Notes: a model not told the origin generated them from the sequence alone. Shown: positions 51,744-61,503, counted from the first letter of the stretch. The stretch: 64,000 bases of DNA from Streptomyces marinisediminis (GCF_026262575.1 NZ_JAPKFL010000005.1:206634-270633), one strand, 5' to 3'. Program-made: numbers and translations.

Positions 51744-52037
51744 TCAGACCGGCCGGTTCGCGCGCCGGGGCCGCCGCTCCCGGGCCACGCTGCTGGGCTC
51801 GGACACCACGCCGTAGCGCTGCGCCCACGCCTGGCGGGTGACCCACACGTCCAGCACCGCCCAGGTCGCCGCCACCGTGCCGCCCACCGCGCTCAGCATC
51901 GCCGGGAACGCCGCCCACACCTCCGCCAGCGCGCACAGCACGGCCACCATCACCAGCACCAGCGTCAGCGCGACCACGATCACCGCCCGCACGGCCGCCG
52001 CCCGCACCGGGTCGGGAAGCCGCGGCTTGCCCTTCAT
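51744..52037 (-). CDS. Small two-helix membrane protein
   Basis: 97 residues from ATG 52037 (AAGGGGGAACGGGG upstream). Two membrane helices (about 17-37 VRAVIVVALTLVLVMVAVLC, and 44-66 FPAMLSAVGGTVAATWAVLD) and an Arg-rich tail. A longer start at 52103 is possible. No family recognised. It diverges from the conservon, whose membrane kinase begins 278 bp away. Confidence 0.68.
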   Translation of the reverse strand: MKGKPRLPDPVRAAAVRAVIVVALTLVLVMVAVLCALAEVWAAFPAMLSAVGGTVAATWAVLDVWVTRQAWAQRYGVVSEPSSVARERRPRRANRPV

Positions 52038-52210
52038 GGACCCCGTTCCCCCTTCGTCGTCCTTCGTCGTCACCCACTGTCCCGCAACCGGTTTCCGTAT
52101 CACGTCGCCGAGCGGATTGTCAGCGCATCACCGGAAACTTCCGGACGAGCCGGGCCCGCTCGAACGGGCCACGGCCCGGACACATCTACGAGTTCCCCAC
52201 CGCGCAGTAG

Positions 52211-52216
52211 TAGGCT
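52211..52216 (+). promoter_or_regulatory. Possible -10 box (TAGGCT) for conservon
   Basis: TAGGCT 100 bp before the cvnA start, without a clear -35 hexamer. GGGGAGG just before the ATG is the ribosome site. Confidence 0.35.
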
Positions 52217-52315
52217 CGCGCCCGACCGCCGGGCTGAGACCGCGTACCACCCAGGAACCACGCACCAGCCGAGGACCAGCGCCGACCCGGTGGCGTTGTC
52301 GACGTAGGGGAGGCC

Positions 52316-55000
52316 ATGCGCTTTCGCGGGAAGACCATCCGCCGGAAGATCGTGGCGCTGTTGCTCGTGCCCCTGGTCACGCTGACCACCATCTGGGCCT
52401 TCGCCACCTACCTCACCGGGCGCGAGGCCGTGCACCTCACGCGCACCGCCCGGCTGGTGGCCGAACTGGCCGGGCCCGCCGAGGAGGCCGTCCAGGCCGT
52501 GCAGGACGAGCGCCGCCAGGTCCTGGTCCACCTCGCCGACCCGCGACGCTCCGACGCCCTGTCCCACCTCACGCTCCAGCAGACGGAGACCGACCAGGCC
52601 GTCGGCGAACTGCGCGAGAGGGCGGGGGAGTTCCGCGGTGACATGCCGCCGGACGCGCGCCGGCGCCTGGAGACGCTGCTCACCGAACTCGACGGCCTGG
52701 CCACCGTGCGCACCCAGGTCGAGCGCAACACCGCCACCCGGGACGGGGCGTTCGCCGCCTACACGTCCGTCATCGACCCCTGCCACGACCTGCTGGTGAC
52801 GCTGCACTCGCTGCGCGACGCCTCGCTGGACCGCGAGGGCAAGGCGCTCGTCGGTCTCAGCCGCGCCCGGGAGCTCCTCTCCCGCGAGGACGCCCTGCTG
52901 GCCGGCGCCCTGTCCGCGGGGCGCATGACCCAGCGGGAGCTGCGCGCCTTCTCCGACCGCATCGCCGAACGCCGCGTCACCTACAGCACCAACCTCGCCG
53001 TCCTGCCCGACGAGGAGCGGCGCGCCTTCCGCGACTACTGGGACGGCGCCAACGGCCAGATCCTCACCGAGACCGAGGACGCGGCCCTGGCGGCGGGGCC
53101 CGAGGGAGCCGTGGCGGCGCTCGACTCCGAGCGCTGGGAAGCCGCCACCAGCGCGGTCCTCAAGGACCTCGACCGCATGAACGGCGAGGCCGCCGACCGG
53201 CTGGCCGAACGCGTCGAGCCCGCCGCCCGGTCGGTGTTCCTCCGGGCGGGACTCGCCGGCGTCGTCGGGTTCTTCGCCGTCCTGCTGTCCATCGTCGTCT
53301 CCCTGCGCATCGGCCGCGGCCTGGTGCGGGACCTGGGCGTCCTGCGCCGCGAGGCCCACGAGGTCTCCGGCGTGCGGCTGCCCAGCGTCATGCGGCGGCT
53401 GGCGGCCGGCGAGCAGGTGGACGTGGAGACCGAGGCGCCCCGCCTGGAGTACGGCCCCGACGAGCTCGGCCAGGCGGCGCAGGCCCTTAACACCCTCCAG
53501 CGCGCCGCCGTCGAGGCCGCAGTCAAGCAGGCGGAGATGCGCCGGGGCGTCTCGGAGGTCTTCGTCAACCTCGCCCGCCGCAGCCAGGTGCTCCTCCACC
53601 GCCAGCTCGCGCTCCTGGACACCATGGAACGCCGCACCGAGGACGCCGACGAACTGGCCGACCTCTTCCGGCTGGACCACCTGACCACCCGGATGCGCCG
53701 CCACGCCGAGGGCCTGGTCATCCTCTCCGGAGCCGCGCCCTCCCGGCAGTGGCGCCGCCCGGTCGGCCTCATGGACGTCGTGCGGGCCGCCGTCGCCGAG
53801 GTCGAGGACTACGAGCGCATCGAGATACGGCGCCTGCCGCCGCTGGCCGTCGACGGTCCGGCCGTCGGCGACCTGACCCACCTCGTCGCCGAACTCCTGG
53901 AGAACGCCACCGCATTCTCGCCGCCGCACACCGCCGTACAGGTGAGGGGCGAGCGCGTGGCGAACGGCTTCACCCTGGAGATCCACGACCGAGGCCTGGG
54001 CATGCCGGCCGACGCCCTGCTGGAAGCCAACCTCCGGCTCGCCGAGACGCCGGAGTTCGAGCTGTCCGACACCGACCGGCTCGGCCTGTTCGTCGTCGCG
54101 CGCCTGGCCCAGCGCCAGGGCGTGCGGGTGTCCCTGCAGCCGTCCCCCTACGGCGGCACCACCGCCGTCGTGCTCATCCCCGGCTCGGTGCTCACCGAGA
54201 CCGACGGCACCGACCCGGCCGCCGACCGCGACGACGAGCGGCCCCCGGCCCTCGCCCGCGTCCCCGCCGCCCCGCAGCGCGACCTCGCCGCGGCCCTCGG
54301 CGTCGGCCGCCCCCGCGGCGCCCTGCGCGGCCGGGGCCGCCCGGTGGAGCTGGACGGCCCGCTGGGAGACCTCGACGACCTCGACGACGGCGAACGGCGC
54401 CGCCCCGACGACACCCCGGCGGACGGCATCGGCAGCCTCTTCCGCGCCCTGCGCGAGCGGGGCGCCACCACCGCGCCCCCCGAGGAGCACCACGGCCGCG
54501 AGGAGCGGACCGCACCGGAGGCCGGCGGCCAGGCCGCCCGCGGCGAGCCCGCGGCCCTGCCCCGCCGCCGTTCCGGCACCGCGGGACGGCCGGTCCTGGT
54601 GGCCGACCACGGCCGTCCCGTCCGCCCGGCGCGGGACGCCGGCACCGACACCGGACGCGGACCCGGCGGCCACCCCGACCACCCCGGCCACCCCGGCGGA
54701 GCGGCCGGGCCCGGCGGGCCCCGCCCGGCCGAGGAGCCCGAGCCGCCGCGGACGGTCGGCGGGCTGCCGCGCCGCCGCCGCCAGGCCAGCCTGGCCCCGC
54801 AGCTCCGCGAGGACCACCGGGACGCGGACGAACCGGCACCCGGCGGCCCGCTCCCGGCCGACGACCCCGGCCGCCCGGCCCCCGAGCCGGCCGACCGGGA
54901 CGCCGAGCAGGTCCGCGACCGCATGGCCGCGCTCCAGCGCGGCTGGCAGCGCGGACGCCAGCACAACGACGGAACCACACCCGAAGGGGACGGTCGATGA
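52316..55000 (+). CDS. cvnA: Conservon sensor kinase-like protein CvnA
   Basis: 894 residues. Two membrane helices (about 10-32 and 305-327) frame an extracellular helical sensor of nitrate-sensor type; a HAMP-like stretch follows, then helices with VFVNLARRSQVLLHRQLALL as in conservon kinases. The ATPase domain shows LTHLVAELLENATAFSPPHT (N box, about 522-541), HDRGLGMPADALLEANLRL and YGGTTAVVLIPGS. A 250-residue disordered Pro/Arg/Asp-rich tail ends the protein. No classical phospho-acceptor His is obvious. First gene of cvnABCD; stop overlaps cvnB (ATGA). Confidence 0.9.
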   Translation: MRFRGKTIRRKIVALLLVPLVTLTTIWAFATYLTGREAVHLTRTARLVAELAGPAEEAVQAVQDERRQVLVHLADPRRSDALSHLTLQQTETDQAVGELRERAGEFRGDMPPDARRRLETLLTELDGLATVRTQVERNTATRDGAFAAYTSVIDPCHDLLVTLHSLRDASLDREGKALVGLSRARELLSREDALLAGALSAGRMTQRELRAFSDRIAERRVTYSTNLAVLPDEERRAFRDYWDGANGQILTETEDAALAAGPEGAVAALDSERWEAATSAVLKDLDRMNGEAADRLAERVEPAARSVFLRAGLAGVVGFFAVLLSIVVSLRIGRGLVRDLGVLRREAHEVSGVRLPSVMRRLAAGEQVDVETEAPRLEYGPDELGQAAQALNTLQRAAVEAAVKQAEMRRGVSEVFVNLARRSQVLLHRQLALLDTMERRTEDADELADLFRLDHLTTRMRRHAEGLVILSGAAPSRQWRRPVGLMDVVRAAVAEVEDYERIEIRRLPPLAVDGPAVGDLTHLVAELLENATAFSPPHTAVQVRGERVANGFTLEIHDRGLGMPADALLEANLRLAETPEFELSDTDRLGLFVVARLAQRQGVRVSLQPSPYGGTTAVVLIPGSVLTETDGTDPAADRDDERPPALARVPAAPQRDLAAALGVGRPRGALRGRGRPVELDGPLGDLDDLDDGERRRPDDTPADGIGSLFRALRERGATTAPPEEHHGREERTAPEAGGQAARGEPAALPRRRSGTAGRPVLVADHGRPVRPARDAGTDTGRGPGGHPDHPGHPGGAAGPGGPRPAEEPEPPRTVGGLPRRRRQASLAPQLREDHRDADEPAPGGPLPADDPGRPAPEPADRDAEQVRDRMAALQRGWQRGRQHNDGTTPEGDGR

Positions 55001-55437
55001 CCGCACCGAAAGCGACGGCCCACGACGCCGAAGAACAGGGCTCCGGAGAGCTGAACTGGCTCCTGGACGACCTCGTGGGGCGGGTCGGCAGCATCCGAAA
55101 GGCGCTGGTCCTCTCCGGCGACGGCCTGCCCCGGGGCGCCTCCCGGGACCTGTCCCGGGAGGACGGCGAACACCTGGCCGCGGTGGCCTCCGGCTTCCAC
55201 AGTCTGGCCAAGGGCGTCGGCCGCCACTTCGGCGTGGGCGGCGTCCGCCAGACGGTGATCGAGCTCGACGACGCCTTCCTGTTCGTCACCGCCGCCGGGG
55301 ACGGCAGTTGCCTGGCCGTCCTGGCCGAAGCCGAGTCCGACGTGGGCCAGATCGCCTACGAGATGACGCTGCTCGTCAAGCGGGTCGGCGTCCACCTGGG
55401 CACCGCGCCGCGCAGCGACGTGCCGGGCGGAGGGTGA
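54997..55437 (+). CDS. cvnB: Roadblock/LC7 domain protein CvnB
   Basis: 146 residues, one roadblock/LC7 domain: LNWLLDDLVGRVGSIRKALV, LSGDGLPRG, LAAVASGFHSLAKGVGRHFG, TVIELDDAFLFVTAAGDGSC and IAYEMTLLVKRVG. Roadblock proteins in conservons bind CvnD and regulate it at the membrane. ATG overlaps the cvnA stop. Confidence 0.92.
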   Translation: MTAPKATAHDAEEQGSGELNWLLDDLVGRVGSIRKALVLSGDGLPRGASRDLSREDGEHLAAVASGFHSLAKGVGRHFGVGGVRQTVIELDDAFLFVTAAGDGSCLAVLAEAESDVGQIAYEMTLLVKRVGVHLGTAPRSDVPGGG

Positions 55438-55448
55438 AGGGGCGGCGC

Positions 55449-55907
55449 ATGACCGACGCCTGGTTCGACGACGCGGCCGGACCCGTGGTGCGGCCCTACG
55501 CGATGACGCGTGGCCGCACCCGCCCCGACGCGCGGCTGCGCCTGGACCTCATCGCCCTGGTCACCGCCGACGACGACGCGCTGGAACGCGCCGAGCACGC
55601 GGCACCGGCCGACCACCGGGCGCAGGACGACGCGCCCGGCCACCCTGTGCACCCCGGCCCCGCCGGGCCCACCCCCGCCACCGGGTTCGCCCCCGAGCAC
55701 CTGACCATCGTGCGCCGGTGCTCGGGGGACCCGCAGTCGGTCGCCGAGCTGGCGGCCGACCTCGACCTGCCCGTCGGGGTCGTGCGCGTCCTGGTCTCCG
55801 ACCTCGTCACCGCCGAGCTCGTGCGCGTCACCCGCCCCGTCCCCCCGGCCGAGCTGCCGGACGAGACCGTTCTGCGAGAGGTAATCGATGGCCTTCGGGC
55901 GCTCTGA
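55449..55907 (+). CDS. cvnC: DUF742 winged-helix protein CvnC
   Basis: 152 residues, DUF742: VVRPYAMTRGRTRPDARLRL at the start, then EHLTIVRRCSGDPQSVAELA with LDLPVGVVRVLVSDLVTAEL (winged helix), and LREVIDGLRAL at the end. A 40-residue Pro/His-rich loop splits the two parts. GAAGGGG upstream. Overlaps cvnD by 20 bases. Confidence 0.92.
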   Translation: MTDAWFDDAAGPVVRPYAMTRGRTRPDARLRLDLIALVTADDDALERAEHAAPADHRAQDDAPGHPVHPGPAGPTPATGFAPEHLTIVRRCSGDPQSVAELAADLDLPVGVVRVLVSDLVTAELVRVTRPVPPAELPDETVLREVIDGLRAL

Positions 55908-56499
55908 GCCGGGGGCCCGGCCCACCCCCGCGCCGACCGCGCTGAAGATCCTGGTCGCCGGCGGCTTCGGCGTCGGTAAGACGACCTTCACCGGCGCGGT
56001 CAGCGAGATCAAGCCGCTGCGCAGCGAGGAGGCGCTCACCGAGGCCGGCCGCCCCTACGACGACCTGGGCGGCGTGGAGGCCAAGGCCACGACCACCGTC
56101 GCCATGGACTTCGGCCGCATCACCCTCAGCGCCTCCATGGTCCTGTACCTCTTCGGCACCCCGGGGCAGGACCGGTTCTGGTTCCTGTGGGACGAGCTGG
56201 CGCAGGGCGCGCTGGGCGCCGTCGTCCTGGTCGACACCCGGCGCCTGGAGGAGAGCTTCGCCGCCATCGACTACGTCGAGCGGCGCGGCATCCCCTTCGC
56301 CGTCGCCGTCAACCTCTTCGACGGCGCGCCGACCCACCCCGTCCCGACCGTGCGGGCCGCCCTGGACCTGGACCCGGACGTGCCCCTGCTGCTGTGCGAC
56401 GCACGCCGCCGGGAGTCCGCGCGGGAGGTGCTCGTCGCCCTCGTCGAACACTCCCTGCGCACCGCCGCGGCGCGGCAGCACCTGCCCGCCGCCCCGTAG
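55888..56499 (+). CDS. cvnD: Ras-like GTPase CvnD
   Basis: 203 residues, small GTPase of the conservon type: P-loop GGFGVGKTTFTGAVSEIKPL (25-44), switch II FGTPGQDRFWFLWDEL, and a guanine-recognition-like AVNLFDG in place of NKxD. It switches between GDP and GTP under CvnB control. Last gene of the operon; its stop lies only 8 bp from the stop of the convergent glycerol-facilitator gene, so any terminator must lie within coding DNA. Confidence 0.92.
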   Translation: MAFGRSEPGARPTPAPTALKILVAGGFGVGKTTFTGAVSEIKPLRSEEALTEAGRPYDDLGGVEAKATTTVAMDFGRITLSASMVLYLFGTPGQDRFWFLWDELAQGALGAVVLVDTRRLEESFAAIDYVERRGIPFAVAVNLFDGAPTHPVPTVRAALDLDPDVPLLLCDARRRESAREVLVALVEHSLRTAAARQHLPAAP

Positions 56500-56507
56500 C
56501 GGGCCGC

Positions 56508-57239
56508 TCAGAAGGCCACGTTGAAGACGAGCGCCCCGAGGACGCCGCCGATCAGCGGACCGGCCACCGGAACCCAGGCGTAACCCCAGTCCGAGCCGCC
56601 CTTGTTCGGAATGGGCAGGAGCTGGTGCACGATGCGCGGACCCAGGTCGCGCGCCGGGTTGATCGCGTACCCCGTCGGCCCGCCCAGCGACAGGCCGATG
56701 CCCACCACCAGCAGGGCGACCATCAGCGTCTGCGTGCCCGAGGTGCCCAGCCCCTGCGTCAGCCCGAACGCCAGGACGGGCAGCACCAGGGCGACCGTCG
56801 CGATGATCTCGGTCAGCAGGTTGACCAGCGGTTTGCGGATCTCCGGCCCGGTCGCGAAGGCCCCCAGCGTCGGCGCCGCGTTCTCCTTGTCCGCGTTGGC
56901 CTGGAACTGCGCGTAGTACGCCGCCCAGGCGAGCGCCGCGCCCAGCATCGCCCCGACGAGCTGCCCGGCCACGTAGACGGGCACCTTGCTCCAGTCCCCG
57001 CTCTCCACCGCGATGCCGAAGGTGACCGCCGGGTTGATGTGCCCGCCCGAGAGCGGGCCGGCCGTGTACGCTCCGGCGAGCACGCCGAAGCCCCAGCCGA
57101 AGGAGATGACGATCCACCCCCCGGCCTCGGCCTTGGAGTGGCGGAGCGTCACGGCCGCGACCACACCCACGCCGAACAGGATGAGGATCGCGGTGCCGAT
57201 GATCTCGCCGACGAAGATGTCACCGGTGGGATAGTCCAT
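56508..57239 (-). CDS. glpF: Glycerol facilitator (MIP/aquaporin family)
   Basis: 243 residues, six membrane helices plus the two half-helices. Both NPA motifs are present: [20 protein letters not shown] and [19 protein letters not shown]. The Asp after the second NPAR marks the glycerol-conducting branch rather than a water-only channel. GAGGAG five bases before the ATG. glpK and glpD do not adjoin, so it is an orphan copy and the substrate could be another small polyol. Confidence 0.9.
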   Translation of the reverse strand: MDYPTGDIFVGEIIGTAILILFGVGVVAAVTLRHSKAEAGGWIVISFGWGFGVLAGAYTAGPLSGGHINPAVTFGIAVESGDWSKVPVYVAGQLVGAMLGAALAWAAYYAQFQANADKENAAPTLGAFATGPEIRKPLVNLLTEIIATVALVLPVLAFGLTQGLGTSGTQTLMVALLVVGIGLSLGGPTGYAINPARDLGPRIVHQLLPIPNKGGSDWGYAWVPVAGPLIGGVLGALVFNVAF

Positions 57240-57460
57240 GACGGCTCCTCGTGCGTGCCTCGCCCGGAGCGGTCGCCCCGGGCACCCTGCGAGGTGCTCC
57301 CCGTGCGCACATCGGCACGCCCGGCCCGGCAGCGGGCCGACGGCCGCCGCCCGCACCGCACCCGCGACCAGCGTGAGCCGGCCGGCCGTGACCGGCGCGC
57401 CCGTGCCCGCCACTTGGCGCGGCGGCGCATCCGGCAGTGTTCACCCGCCCCGCCACCCCG

Positions 57461-58276
57461 TCAAGCCGCCCGGGACGGCGGCCGGGAGGGGCCGGAGGCC
57501 GGCAGCGACCCCCGGGCCACGGGGAAGTCGAAGGAGCGGTCGGGGTAGGGCTCGGCCCGGTAGGTGAAGTGCCACCACTCCTGCGGCAGATCCGCGAACC
57601 CCGCCAGCACCATGAGCCGCCGCAGCAGCAGCCGGTGGGCCCGCTGCGCCGGTGTGACGTGCGGGCTGAGGGTGTGCGCGAGCCGGTCGAAGCAGTCGTA
57701 CCCCGTGCCCATGTCCACCGAGGCGTCCGGGTACCGCGCGGCGCGCGGCGCGTAGCACGGCACCGGGGGTTCCCCCGGCACGTACGCCCGCGTCGGCCGC
57801 ACGGGCAGCCGCACCAGCGTCACGTCCACCGTGGAGCCCCGGCTGTGCGCGGAGCGCTCGGCGATGTAGCCCTCGGCCAGCAGCCGCTCCTTGGGCACGC
57901 GGGGGTAGAACTCCGCCTTGGTCCGCGTGTCCCGCGCGTCCCCGGCCCACGCGACGAACCGCTCCACCGCGCGCCGCGGCCGGTAGCAGTCGTACACCTG
58001 GAGCGAGTACCCCCGGCGCAGCGCCGCCCGCTGCACCCGTGCCACGGCCTCGGCCGCCTCCCGCGTCAGCAGGCACACCGGCTCGCGGTAACCGACCACC
58101 GGCTCGCCCAGGAAGTTGTGCGAGCCGTGGTACCGCAGGTCCGTCAGCACCCCGGGAGCCACCGCGTCCAGCGCCACGAATCCCACGGGAGCCCGCTGCG
58201 CGTCCCGGGCCCCCGCGGGCGGCACCCCGGCCAGCAGGGCCGCCGCACACACCAGCACCGCCACCACACCTCGCAT
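57461..58276 (-). CDS. Secreted D-alanyl-D-alanine dipeptidase (VanX-like)
   Basis: 271 residues with a signal peptide (about 1-23, ending AGA). Zinc and catalytic residues of the VanX/DdpX family are visible in ERSAHSRGSTVDVTLV (H144, D151) and LPQEWWHFTYR (E233, H236). VYDCYRPRRAVERFVAWAG and SVDMGTGYDCFD also fit. It should hydrolyse D-Ala-D-Ala outside the membrane. vanH, vanA and vanRS are absent, so it is not evidence for a vancomycin-resistance cluster; recycling or a different dipeptide is likelier. Confidence 0.88.
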   Translation of the reverse strand: MRGVVAVLVCAAALLAGVPPAGARDAQRAPVGFVALDAVAPGVLTDLRYHGSHNFLGEPVVGYREPVCLLTREAAEAVARVQRAALRRGYSLQVYDCYRPRRAVERFVAWAGDARDTRTKAEFYPRVPKERLLAEGYIAERSAHSRGSTVDVTLVRLPVRPTRAYVPGEPPVPCYAPRAARYPDASVDMGTGYDCFDRLAHTLSPHVTPAQRAHRLLLRRLMVLAGFADLPQEWWHFTYRAEPYPDRSFDFPVARGSLPASGPSRPPSRAA

Positions 58277-58355
58277 GCCCGCACCCTGCACCACCGGGCG
58301 CCGTACCCCAAGCGCCCCCGCCGCGCGGTGCCCCGAACGGAGCGCGCGCAACGGC

Positions 58356-59165
58356 TCACCCCCGCCCGGGCCGCCCCTCCAGCGCCGCCCACTCGCGCAG
58401 CACCCGGTCGGGTGAACCCACCAGAAGCCAGTAGCACGGCGCCCCGCCGGCCATCCGCAGCTCCGCACGGCCCGGCCGGTCGTGCCCCGATCCGGCCCCC
58501 GCCGCCCCCGCACGCACCGTCAGCCGCCCCGTCACCGGACCCTCGTGGCCGACCAGATGGGCCCCGGCCGAGGCCAGCACGAGCTGCACCCGACCGGCCG
58601 CGCCGTCGTGCACGGCGCCTCCCTGCGCGTCCAGCACCCGCGCGTCGGCCGCCAGGCGGGAGCGCAGCAGCCACGGGCCCTGGCCGCCCGCCTCCCGCTC
58701 CCACCACAGCGGCGGCGCGTCCTGGCGCAGCAGCACCCCGCCCGGCGTGCGCAGCCGCACCTCGCCCCGCCGGGTGACCACCACCAGCACCCGCTGGGAG
58801 ACCAGCCGGCAGCCGTGCTCGGTGTCCGGCTCCAGCGTCGCCCGCGCGTCCGGCTCGCGGGGCCCGCCCGCCCCGCCCGCGCCGGGCTCGGCGCCGTCCC
58901 ACCCGAGGAAGACCGCGCCGCCCGCCGCCACCCGCACCCGCAGCACCGACCGCTCGAAGCGGACGCGCCCCCCGCCCGGCTCCGGCTCGGCACCCACCAC
59001 CGCCCCCGGTGCCCGTACCCGCAGCCGCTCCGCGCCGGGCGCCGCCTCACCCACCCGGGCCGCCGCCGTCCGCGCCCACCGCCGTACCGCCCGCCCCAGC
59101 GGTGCCCCGAACCGCCGCGGCGCCGCGCCCCACCCCGTCGGCCCGTCCAGGCCCCTCGCGTCCAT
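58356..59165 (-). CDS. GH31 N-terminal-domain-like protein lacking the catalytic domain
   Basis: 269 residues, beta-strand-rich, no signal peptide. The run GGRVRFERSVLRVRVAAGGA, VFLGWDGAEP, then VRLRTPGGVLLRQDAPPLWW and APCYWLLVGSPDRVLREWAA resembles the N-terminal sandwich of family 31 glycosidases, stopping at the point (..EWAALEGRP) where the barrel domain would begin. No catalytic Asp motif follows and the downstream gap is only 79 bp. Either a domain-only binding protein or a shortened gene. Resemblance is from pattern, not search. Confidence 0.5.
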   Translation of the reverse strand: MDARGLDGPTGWGAAPRRFGAPLGRAVRRWARTAAARVGEAAPGAERLRVRAPGAVVGAEPEPGGGRVRFERSVLRVRVAAGGAVFLGWDGAEPGAGGAGGPREPDARATLEPDTEHGCRLVSQRVLVVVTRRGEVRLRTPGGVLLRQDAPPLWWEREAGGQGPWLLRSRLAADARVLDAQGGAVHDGAAGRVQLVLASAGAHLVGHEGPVTGRLTVRAGAAGAGSGHDRPGRAELRMAGGAPCYWLLVGSPDRVLREWAALEGRPGRG

Positions 59166-59396
59166 GCTGCTCAGCGTGCCACCGGACCACCACCGGCACG
59201 GCGCCGTTCAACCTGTGTTCACCGAAGCGACCGCGGGCGTTGCGCCGCGTACCAGGACGTCCCGATATGGGATGGCGCCCCTGGTGCCGCGGATCATCCC
59301 ATGGCATCGTCCTGCACAGCCGCGTCACGCGCACACCCTGCCGCTCGTGCGCGCCACGCACGCACACCCTCGCGTACACCGTCCGGGAGCCGCCCC

Positions 59397-61412
59397 ATGA
59401 CCGCCGAAGCAACCGCGCCCCAGCCCCGCCCCCTGTGGCAGCCGGGACCCGACCGCATCGCGCGCGCCCAGCTCACCCGCTTCCACGCCTGGGCCGCCGA
59501 GCAGCACGGCGCGCCCGCCCCCGACCCCGGCGACGCGGCCGCGAGCTACGCGGCCCTGCACCGGTGGTCCGTGGAGGCGCTGCCCGCCTTCTGGCAGGCG
59601 GTCACCGAGTGGTTCGACGTCCGCTTCGCCACCCCGTACGAGACCGTGCTCGCCGACCGCGCGATGCCCGGCGCCCGCTGGTTCCCCGGCGCCACCCTCA
59701 ACTACGCCGAGCACGCCCTGCGCGCCGCCGACGACCCGGCCCGCGCACGGCAGCCGGCCCTCGTCCACGTCGACGAGCGCCAGGAGCCGCAGCCGCTCGC
59801 CTGGGCCGAGCTGCGCCGCCAGGTCGCCTCACTCGCCGCGGAACTGCGCGGCCTGGGCGTGCGCCCCGGCGACCGGGTCAGCGGCTACCTGCCCAACATC
59901 CCGCAGGCCGCCGTCGCCCTGCTGGCCACCGCCGCCGTCGGCGGGGTGTGGACCTCCTGCGCCCCCGACTTCGGCGCCCGCAGCGTGCTGGACCGCTTCC
60001 AGCAGGTCGAACCGGTGGTGCTGTTCACCGTCGACGGCTACCGCTACGGCGGCAAGGAGCACCCGCGCGCCGACGTCGTCGCCGAACTGCGCCGCGAGCT
60101 GCCCACCCTGCGCGCCGTCGTCCACGTGCCGCTGCTGGGCACCGAGGCGCCCGACGGCGCGCTGGAGTGGGCCGCGCTGACCGCCGGCGACCCCGAGCCG
60201 GTCTACGAGCAGGTCCCCTTCGACCACCCCCTGTGGGTGCTCTACTCCTCCGGGACCACCGGGCTGCCCAAGGCCATCGTCCAGTCCCAGGGCGGCATCC
60301 TCCTGGAACACCTCAAACAGCTCGGGCTGCACTGCGACCTCGGACCGGGCGACCGCTTCTTCTGGTACACCTCCACCGGCTGGATGATGTGGAACTTCCT
60401 CGTCTCCGGCCTGCTGACCGGCACCACCGTCATCACCTACGACGGCAGCCCCGGCCACCCCACCACCGACGCCCAGTGGCGCGTCGCCGAGCGCACCGGC
60501 GCCACCTTCTACGGCACCTCCGCCGCGTACGTCATGGCCTGCCGCAAGGCCGACGTCCACCCCGGCCGCGACGCCGACCTCTCCGCCCTGCGCTGCGTGG
60601 CCACCACCGGCTCCCCGCTCCCCCCGGACGGCTTCCGCTGGCTGCACGACGAGGTGGGCGCCGACCTGTGGATCGCCTCCGTGAGCGGCGGCACCGACGT
60701 GTGCAGTTGCTTCGCCGGGGCCGTCCCCACCCTCCCCGTCCACGTCGGTGAGCTCCAGGCCGCCTGCCTGGGCACCGACCTGCGGTCCTGGGACCCGCAG
60801 GGCAGAGAGCTGACCGGCGAGGTGGGCGAGCTCGTCGTCACCAACCCGATGCCCTCGATGCCCGTGCGGTTCTGGAACGACCCCGACGGCGCGCGCTACC
60901 GCGAGAGCTACTTCGAGACCTACCCCGGCGTGTGGCGCCACGGCGACTGGATCACCCTCACCGACCGGGGCTCGGTCGTCATCCACGGCCGCTCGGACTC
61001 CACGCTCAACCGGCAGGGCGTGCGCATGGGCTCCGCCGACATCTACGAGGCCGTCGAACGCCTCCCGGAGATCCGCGAGTCCCTGGTCATCGGCGTCGAG
61101 GAGGCCGACGGGGGCTACTGGATGCCGCTGTTCGTCCACCTCGCCCCCGGGGCCGTCCTGGACGACGCCCTGCGCGAGCGGATCAAGCGCACCCTCCGCG
61201 AACAGCTCTCACCCCGCCACGTACCCGACGAGGTCGTCGAGGTCGCCGCCGTCCCGCACACCCTCACCGGCAAGCGCCTGGAGGTCCCCGTCAAGCGGCT
61301 CCTGCAGGGCACGCCCCTCGACCGGTGCGTCAACCCCGGGTCCGTCGACGACGTCGAGCTCCTGCGCGTCTACGAGCGCCTCGGCCGCGAGCGCGCCGCC
61401 ACCCGGGGCTGA
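59397..61412 (+). CDS. Acetoacetyl-CoA synthetase
   Basis: 671 residues, adenylate-forming enzyme. ATP motif YSSGTTGLPK (283-292), then WTSCAPDFGARSVLDRFQQV and ATFYGTSAAYVMACRKADVH typical of acetoacetate-specific members, GDWITLTDRGSVVIHGRSDS and the C-terminal catalytic Lys in TGKRLEVPVKRLL (K626). It activates acetoacetate with CoA and ATP, linking ketone-body or polyhydroxybutyrate turnover to acetyl-CoA. ATG at 59397 with GGGAGCC upstream. Followed by a strong two-way terminator. Confidence 0.93.
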   Translation: MTAEATAPQPRPLWQPGPDRIARAQLTRFHAWAAEQHGAPAPDPGDAAASYAALHRWSVEALPAFWQAVTEWFDVRFATPYETVLADRAMPGARWFPGATLNYAEHALRAADDPARARQPALVHVDERQEPQPLAWAELRRQVASLAAELRGLGVRPGDRVSGYLPNIPQAAVALLATAAVGGVWTSCAPDFGARSVLDRFQQVEPVVLFTVDGYRYGGKEHPRADVVAELRRELPTLRAVVHVPLLGTEAPDGALEWAALTAGDPEPVYEQVPFDHPLWVLYSSGTTGLPKAIVQSQGGILLEHLKQLGLHCDLGPGDRFFWYTSTGWMMWNFLVSGLLTGTTVITYDGSPGHPTTDAQWRVAERTGATFYGTSAAYVMACRKADVHPGRDADLSALRCVATTGSPLPPDGFRWLHDEVGADLWIASVSGGTDVCSCFAGAVPTLPVHVGELQAACLGTDLRSWDPQGRELTGEVGELVVTNPMPSMPVRFWNDPDGARYRESYFETYPGVWRHGDWITLTDRGSVVIHGRSDSTLNRQGVRMGSADIYEAVERLPEIRESLVIGVEEADGGYWMPLFVHLAPGAVLDDALRERIKRTLREQLSPRHVPDEVVEVAAVPHTLTGKRLEVPVKRLLQGTPLDRCVNPGSVDDVELLRVYERLGRERAATRG

Positions 61413-61428
61413 ACCGGGCCCACGGGAA

Positions 61429-61473
61429 ACGGCCCGCCCGCCGCACCGGTCGTCGGTGCGACGGGCGGGCCGT
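61429..61473. terminator. Strong bidirectional hairpin between acetoacetyl-CoA synthetase and ptsI
   Basis: A 20-bp stem with one mismatch (left arm 61429-61448, right arm 61454-61473) and loop GTCGT, between convergent genes ending at 61412 and 61504. Confidence 0.85.
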
Positions 61474-61503
61474 GTGCCGCGGGCGGGCCGTGCCGGGCGG
61501 GCC

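Noticed and set aside
57461..58276. Vancomycin-resistance cluster
   Set aside because: Only a VanX-like secreted dipeptidase is present; vanH, vanA, vanR and vanS are absent.
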